A stretch of 64,000 bases of DNA, from positions 61,036,773 to 61,100,772 of the forward strand of contig OW804095.1 of assembly GCA_942159475.1 (NCBI GenBank). The letters run 5' to 3'. The notes below the pieces were generated by a model that was not told the origin of the DNA, made no database searches, and was given only the letters and a program-made list of their open reading frames with translations. Shown here piece by piece: positions 59,701 to 64,000 of this stretch. The stretch is from Sthenelais limicola. Lineage: Eukaryota > Annelida > Polychaeta > Phyllodocida > Sigalionidae. The position numbers and the translations under genes are program-made. Position 1 is the first letter of the stretch. The number at the start of each line of letters is the position of its first letter.

Positions 59701-62117
59701 GTTCGCTATCGTTACTAGTTATGAAACGACCCCCAGTGATTCGGGGATGCCATTAGAAATCTCGTATCACATACGTATGTGATTCGGACCGTACGGGTTG
59801 TCATTGAAGCGCGTGACCCAAATAACGTAATTTGATTGGCTCACAACGTCACGCTCTACACGGCTGAAGCGTAGCGCTGTGTTGCATGTTTCGTAAGTTT
59901 TCCGATAATTCGTCAAGAAAAACAGTACTAAGAAGGTAAATATAACAAATAGATCGATAAATATGTATGTAATAAATACCGAATAGCCCGATGTCAATGT
60001 CAAATCGATCGAGACGGAGGGTCAAAGCGCACTCCACCCCTTCGGGTGGAGTGCGCTTTGACCCTCCGTCTTGATCGATTTGACATCGGGCTATTCGGTA
60101 TAAATAACAGATCTTAATTATTTCACCGTGCATATATTATTTTTCAGGAATTCATGTGCCTCATTCACGGATTGTTGTACTTTCTCCTCATCCCCTCCAT
60201 GTATATGCTTTTAATGATCTATTCTCTGACGAACCTGAATGATGTGTCCTGGGGTACCAGAGAGGTAAGGAGCACAATTGTATTAGATATGACTTTATAA
60301 GAAGTTAATAAAGCCATGCATATATCTCAGGATGGAAGATTCAATAGGCAACACACCCTGAGAATTCACTCCGTCCCTGGAAACCTCAGTATTGAATTGA
60401 ATTATTTATACGTTTTTTTCAGAAATTTCACAAATTTTAAAGAAAACATCAATAATTGATCTTTTAAACCATGTGTAATGCGTCTAGATTTCCAGTTTCA
60501 TATTTTTACTAAATAGGCAAAACCAATAGACTCCACAAATACAATTGCCAAAGCAGAAGACGAAGAAAAGGATGCGGAAACAGATTCACTCGAGAAAGAA
60601 AAAAACCCAGAGAGGAGAAAATCTGTCACGGAAAAAATTGCCAATTATTTTGCAAGCAAATGTAGGTTCCTTCTTTCTTTTTTCAGTATCAGTGTGTGGA
60701 AGCCTTTCTGAATTCCCTTTATTATTTTTTTTCGTTACGTAGACACATGATAGTTGGCATTAACACGAATCTAGAACAACTGTGATCAAAAAGAGAAATA
60801 CGTATACAAACGAAATACAAGATTAATTTTCATTGTGATTTGTCATAACATGTTATTTTGTTAAAGTGGCTCTTCTCATTAAAATGAGTAGTCATGAAAT
60901 CTCGTGAAACTTTTTCAGTGTAATCATATATGATAGGTCTGACAATATCTGAAGTAGAAGGGACTAACTTTGTGTTTTCATTTAATAATTCTTGAATAAG
61001 TGTAATGATCACAGAGTAACGGTTTCAGCTAAAAGATCACAGAGTTAAGCTTTCAGCCACCATAAAGTTCTGCCCCCACACCCAAAATGGAGAGGAAAGA
61101 AACTAATTTCTGTCTTCTTGACCAATCGCCACCCTGTATCAGTGACCACACCCCAACCAGTGTCCCCCTCCCTTTGCCTCACTCTCCCCTCCTACACCCT
61201 CTTCCTCCCCTCCTCCTCTCCAATACCCCCACCCTCTCCCACCCGTCTTCTTCACTCTCCCACTCCTCTGCATGTAGTCGGGTCCCCCTTGAATTGTATT
61301 TTTGTATTCAAAGTATTTTTATTCAGCACAAAACATTATGTAACAAATACACTATATCTCAGTCATTGCTGACTACTATAACTCAAGTATATTATGTAGG
61401 AAAAATGGAAAAACCATAAATTGATCATTTTAGTTAAAATACACATAACACAATGATATTAAGGGCAATACAGATTGATGCAGTAGCTTGTGGCAAATGA
61501 CGTTGTATCTCTTGGGGCTTTCCCAGGCTATAAATAGAGTGTGGATATCCCGATTTAAAAAAGGCTTCAAAATGACATTTCTACCCCAGATATATCTTCA
61601 CAAACCACATATAATGACCTCCAGACAGGGTCGACGGACCTGTAGAGACCAACAAAATAGATGGGGAGACCCCAGATTCCAAGAACATGTGACATAAAGA
61701 AACCCCTCTTTTCAACCTCTTTTTTAGAAATCGCTCTACGCGAATATTATATGGATATATTATGGATTACATACTTTTGATAGCACCAGGACTTAGTTAG
61801 GAAAGTTAATATGTGCTGGACACTAGAAGATTGAATAGAAATTCCATTACTTATGGCCTAGGTTTTACAGGGGGAGCAAAAAGTGAAGTGGTCACAAAGC
61901 AAGTCGGCCCACCCCACAAAGCAAGTCGGCCAATTTTATAATGTTCCGATCTTGTGAAAGAATATACATTACGTGGACATATGTATAATAGTTTAAATTG
62001 ATTGTTCAAACTTATCCCTTCATTTTCACCAGATCGGAAGGTAGCAAAATAGCAAAATTATTGGGCAAAGCGCTAGGTATGGACAACATGCAGGAGCCAT
62101 TAGAAGAGCAGTTGTAG
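47275..62117 (+). CDS. Chitin synthase (animal type, GT2 family), about 22 coding exons
   Basis: An integral plasma-membrane enzyme that polymerises UDP-N-acetylglucosamine into chitin and exports the chain. The exons join with continuous phase to about 1,237 residues, somewhat shorter than the roughly 1,500-residue insect enzymes. Order: soluble N-terminus (1-143), N-terminal membrane block (144-634), cytosolic catalytic core (635-997), C-terminal membrane block (998-1160) ending SWGTRE, and a charged tail. Diagnostic motifs are LDGDV (about 830), GRIHPVGSGPMVWYQ, HVLGCVLCSPGCFSLFR, EDRW (about 936) and QRRRW (about 973). The start is the first ATG in exon 1. The insect-type coiled coil and last pair of membrane helices beyond WGTRE were not found, so the C-terminal end is the least certain part. 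Confidence 0.92.
48015..53696 (+). CDS. Chitin synthase exons 2-10: N-terminal membrane block
   Basis: Exons 48015-48192, 48770-49042, 49523-49693, 49868-49942, 50259-50563, 52257-52394, 52731-52860, 53064-53179 and 53612-53696 (residues 144-634). Hydrophobic helices include FVILTGFLCFAFVLFGTF, WVWSVWLILATPEFLLVL, AIDVVGAGLLLSAVFIWPVL, WAIPLSLLLISLSW, WIWVWLLNALAAFGSYF, PLWLSSFVVVHVFW and YLWMFYIWWIGHIIV. The helix order matches the insect enzyme. The donor after exon 9 is gtacgt at 53180, not the gtatag four bases later, because only the former keeps frame with MFFNPLYGG. Introns 4-7 contain transposon debris. Confidence 0.85.
49166..49332 (+). mobile_element. 147-bp non-autonomous element with hammerhead-like core, copy 1
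   Basis: A 10-bp direct repeat acttttaaa-type sequence (acttt ttaaa) flanks the element at 49166-49175 and 49323-49332. The body starts cacctgatgaagccc, has agggcgaaagcttgtg, and ends ctcaccttcaac. ctgatga, a gccc/gggc stem with a six-base loop, and gaaa in this order match the conserved core of the hammerhead ribozyme. It lies in intron 3 of the chitin synthase gene. No open frame, no poly(A) tail. Confidence 0.6.
50577..52145 (-). mobile_element. 5'-truncated LINE fragment (L1/Tx1-like ORF2 C-terminus) in chitin synthase intron 6
   Basis: The minus-strand frame 51398-52057, open back to about 52145, contains LWSNRNIKIKNK, then RLQSLQYKILHMAIP and CSYCKVKVDDVCHFLINC. This is the C-terminal zinc-knuckle region after the reverse transcriptase of L1/Tx1-group LINEs. 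The frame resumes at 50958-51206 with INWLFIHTKSFVHRQKL, the usual LINE ORF2 ending. An A/CAA-rich stretch on the minus strand at about 50577-50605 marks the likely 3' end. The reverse transcriptase itself is missing, so the copy is dead. Confidence 0.75.
51239..51421 (-). mobile_element. 157-bp element of the same hammerhead-like family, copy 2, nested in the LINE
   Basis: A perfect 13-bp target-site duplication, taataatatctct, lies at 51239-51251 and 51409-51421. Between them, on the minus strand, the body starts cgacacctgaagaagccc and ends ctcaccttcgttcaa. It aligns over its whole length with the copy at 49176-49322 (shared stretches include gggcgaaagcttgtg, ttccatccca and agtataa). The core reads ctgaaga instead of ctgatga, so any ribozyme here would be disabled. 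Confidence 0.7.
53261..53402. mobile_element. Short TIR element (MITE), copy 2, with overlapping inverted repeats
   Basis: The left end taagggcctagcctcctaag, then ccgattctcat, matches the complement of tgagaatcggcttagtggac, then tacgcccttta. A second inverted pair, ttgccaacta/tagttggcaa, overlaps it and extends to about 53402. It lies in intron 9 of the chitin synthase and is related to 35308-35420. Confidence 0.6.
54470..57105 (+). CDS. Chitin synthase exons 11-17: catalytic domain
   Basis: Exons 54470-54603, 54864-54943, 55189-55306, 55593-55737, 55954-56176, 56405-56605 and 56918-57105 (residues 635-997). Seen in order: VYICATMWHESKEEM (start of the GT2 fold), HIFFDDC, TPYGGQLIWELP, KRWSQVMYMYYFLGHKL, ALDGDVNFEP (UDP/metal-binding Asp), GPMVWYQKFEYALGHW, CSPGCFSLFR, YDQGEDRWL (acceptor-site Glu-Asp and catalytic Asp region) and QRRRWGPST (processivity motif). 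All catalytic residues are present, so the enzyme is predicted to be active. Confidence 0.95.
57398..60264 (+). CDS. Chitin synthase exons 18-20: C-terminal membrane block
   Basis: Exons 57398-57604, 57853-58017 and 60148-60264 (residues 998-1160), all phase 0-0. Five to six hydrophobic helices are visible, for example LLGTGTIFLMIVGALSLAL, LNLIVISIFILLCFV, LYVASVLTVAYGMIQALVL, FIFFMFVLCTFVLSALL and LYFLLIPSMYMLLMIYSL, followed by the family hallmark NLNDVSWGTRE. Intron 19 (58018-60147) carries a TIR element and a long hairpin. Confidence 0.92.
58203..59735. mobile_element. 1.5-kb TIR element in chitin synthase intron 19
   Basis: The left terminus cgtttcataactagtaacga (58209-58228) recurs inverted at the right end (59709-59728), inside longer imperfect arms rich in gatatatcgctaa. 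The outermost bases are a G/C run. Internal repeats occur, such as cgttgggcttatcgttatag near 58357 and 58515. No transposase frame is present, so it is non-autonomous. The target-site duplication could not be settled; gtgatt lies near both ends. Confidence 0.6.
59976..60101. repeat. Long hairpin 46 bp upstream of chitin synthase exon 20
   Basis: Arms of about 58-60 bp match from ataccgaatagcccgatgtc to gacatcgggctattcggtat around the loop cccttcggg near 60040. The left arm carries a 6-bp duplication (atgtca). The G+C content is high compared with the surroundings. It sits between the TIR element and the exon 20 acceptor. Confidence 0.85.
60517..62117 (+). CDS. Chitin synthase exons 21-22: charged C-terminal tail
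   Basis: Exon 21 begins at 60517 (AKPIDSTNTIAKAEDEEKDA, then KNPERRKSVTEKIANYFASK). Two donors are possible: after 60665 (gttcct, phase 2) or after 60661 (gtaggt, phase 1, the better consensus). Exon 22 begins at 62033 after ttttcaccag. With the first donor the tail reads SEGSKIAKLLGKALGMDNMQ and on to a stop at 62115-62117. With the second it ends after about eight residues at a TAG within exon 22. An exon beyond the window that encodes the insect-type tail is a third possibility. Confidence 0.5.
61150..61270. repeat. Pyrimidine-rich tract in the last chitin synthase intron
   Basis: About 120 bp of nearly pure C/T on the plus strand (ctccct, tcccctcc, accctc motifs). It creates a Pro/Ser/Leu-rich open frame on the same strand that has no other coding signal. 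Confidence 0.7.
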
Positions 62118-62139
62118 ATGGAAGACATAATATGCCTGG

Positions 62140-62280
62140 CTAATGCCAGAGAGTGTTGTGTGGTTTTCTTGGAAGTGGGGAGATGTGGTCACTCCAATAA
62201 GGGTATAATATACCCTTATTAATTGGAGTGACCACATCTCCCCACTTCCAAGAAAACCACACAACACTCTCTGGCATTAG
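62140..62280. repeat. Near-perfect long hairpin just after the chitin synthase stop
   Basis: The arms ctaatgccagagagtgttgt (from 62140) and acaacactctctggcattag (to 62280) pair without visible mismatch through about 58 bp. The centre, aataagggtat-aat-atacccttatt, is a further palindrome, and the right arm has 3 extra bases. If exon 22 is right, it lies in the 3' UTR, 22 nt after the stop. Confidence 0.9.
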
Positions 62281-62632
62281 CACTTAATAAGTGATAGGAA
62301 TCGAAAACAAGCTCGTCCTATGTGCACTGGCGGCACTGGTTTGGCTTCATCCCAGTTGCTTCAGCTGGTTGCTTTCACCAGCAAGCTTTTCAGGAGGTGT
62401 CACCGATTGTCGGAACCCTAAATTAATTGCGTTTTTTTTGTCAAACCAAAGGTTCTGGGAAGTTTAGAGTATATTTGTACATTTATTTTTACTATTTCTA
62501 TTATACATTATAATTATTTATTGGTATTTCTTTATGATTATTTTGACTTCAAAAGTCTCTTAATCGTACAGTATGTTAGACCACGTTGTAGCATACTTAT
62601 TTAACTTAATATTTCTTTCATTAGCTATACCG

Positions 62633-62638
62633 AATAAA
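62633..62638 (+). terminator. Candidate polyadenylation signal of the chitin synthase gene
   Basis: aataaa, about 515 nt after the proposed stop at 62117. It is the first canonical hexamer seen downstream. It is common by chance in AT-rich DNA, so the call is weak. Confidence 0.25.
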
Positions 62639-64000
62639 GGTTTTAATATATTTCCATATACGGTATGTTCTTTGTGTATAATGATATAACTAATTATCGT
62701 GGCGAAGGTAAATATCAATGTTAAATAATATGGAGATCGATCCAAGAACAATAGCAACAATAACATACAATAATATAAGTAAAGTCTCACAACTAAATCG
62801 TCACAGAAGTACGAGAGCCTGTATAGCATGAATGCAAAATTCTGAGTAGAGTCGGAGAAACATGTTACTACTGTACATGGAATACATTCCTTTGTTCGAG
62901 TATTTTCTTGTTAATATATATATGGGCACTTCTCATGAAACGTCGACAAGGGCCCTATTTACATTTGGAAACAGAATATCAAAGTCTAAGCGTCGTATAA
63001 GCATACAATTTTAGGAAAGTAAGATAGACATGTCGGGATATTTAATGTTTATGAAATTTTGTAAAAAAAATCTCAAATAGTTGCTAAGGTATAACCATAG
63101 ATATTCACTGCATTCAGGTACAATAATATTATTTCGCCGAAAACGTGAATTATTACAGCCTTATCAAGTACAGATTACAAGAGTGTATTAGCAACAAATA
63201 AGAGAATCTGTAGAAATAATATTCATATAGCCGTAAAATGTTTTTAGAAATAAGGGAAATGTTCTTAGGAATGCACACATACCATTTGTATGTTTATACG
63301 ATTGGAATTGGCAAAGATATGACATAAACTAAAAACGTGAAAATCATCGAAATTGCAATTAAATTTCCGAATTCGACCCCACATGATATGCATTGGTTTG
63401 ACTTTTTGGGATGTGCAATTCGCTAAAATAATAATGTTCTTTATTCCGTCGTTCGATCACTGTGTGAGTACAAATCATGGCATTGCTTTAATCCTTGTAC
63501 TATTACGAAGAGAACAAATTCCTCTTTCAGGAAATGTATACTTTGTATACCTATTTATCATTATTATGAGGCCAGTGTGCGTAAAAAGATTTTAATTTTC
63601 TCCACGAGAGGGAAATTTAATATTGATATTTACGATAATAAGTTAAATCATTAATCCGAATAGATCACATATTTAGTCTGTTTGAGCAGAACTATCCCCG
63701 GTAGTAGGCCTACTCCCACGTTGGAAGCTTATCTAATATAGACAATAATAATTATAGACATTATTATTACATAAATAAACTGTGATAATAGCTTGATTGG
63801 TTGAAGCAAGGCGATAGAAATATTTTTTATACTTTATTCAATAAACATCAGAGACAGGTCTCAGAAATTCAAGTGATTTTCGTATTGCCCTGACGCCATG
63901 GATATGTTACAATCTTATCTTAGCAGGGATAAACGTAAATTTAGATTACTAAATGAGGTTTACTGACATATACATAAACATTCAGTTTTTGACAAGTTAA
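62639..64000. other. Right-hand end, no gene recognised
   Basis: AT-rich sequence. A minus-strand frame at 62560-62829 encodes 89 hydrophobic residues but lacks splice or similarity support. Nothing else stands out. Confidence 0.5.

Noticed and set aside
59767..60133. Minus-strand frames across the hairpin near 60040
   Set aside because: They are created by the inverted repeat, have no coding signal and lie in an intron.
61087..61419. Pro/Ser/Leu-rich plus-strand frames
   Set aside because: They are the direct translation of a C/T-rich low-complexity tract within an intron.
62560..62829. 89-codon hydrophobic minus-strand frame
   Set aside because: AT-rich DNA often gives Leu/Ile/Tyr-rich frames; there are no conserved motifs or flanking exons.

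Overview
This is intron-rich animal DNA: GT-AG introns of roughly 0.2-4 kb, AT-rich intergenic and intronic sequence, a fragment of an L1/Tx1-like LINE, a tRNA-derived SINE, foldback and TIR elements, and two multi-exon genes for animal extracellular-matrix biology. A marine invertebrate is the best guess, because one gene is an animal chitin synthase and the other has a SVEP1/polydom-like architecture. I cannot name the phylum from sequence alone. All exon models below were built by hand from splice sites, reading phase and domain continuity.

Layout. (1) Positions 1-44411, minus strand: one giant secreted mosaic protein. I place 60 exons, giving about 3,145 residues, and the C-terminus lies beyond position 1. 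Domain order is signal peptide, C-type lectin, LDL-receptor A, three CUB-type units, four CCP/sushi, two EGF-like, four CCP, two HYR, CCP, linker, three GCC2/GCC3 (ephrin-receptor-like) repeats, about 14 EGF repeats (one split by a PAN/apple-like exon), a pentraxin/LamG fold, then a second HYR-CCP-linker block followed by at least five more GCC2/GCC3 repeats. Codon phase is continuous through every junction used; 45 of 59 introns are phase 1. (2) Positions 44412-47259: a 2.9 kb spacer between two divergently transcribed genes. (3) Positions 47275-62117, plus strand: an apparently complete chitin synthase in about 22 coding exons (about 1,237 residues), with the N-terminal membrane block, the family-2 glycosyltransferase core (LDGD, EDRW, QRRRW) and the C-terminal membrane block ending SWGTRE. 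(4) Positions 62118-64000: putative 3' UTR with a long perfect foldback, then unassigned AT-rich DNA.

The introns hold most of the unusual DNA: a homogeneous 156-bp satellite, four long hairpins, a 1.5-kb TIR element, a small MITE family, and two copies of a 147-157 bp element with target-site duplications and a hammerhead-ribozyme-like core. One of these copies is nested inside the LINE fragment.

How the genes may work together is inference only. The chitin synthase would extrude chitin at the plasma membrane. The mosaic protein, with a lectin domain and many adhesion modules, would be secreted into an extracellular matrix. Their head-to-head placement would allow shared upstream control, but nothing in the sequence proves it.
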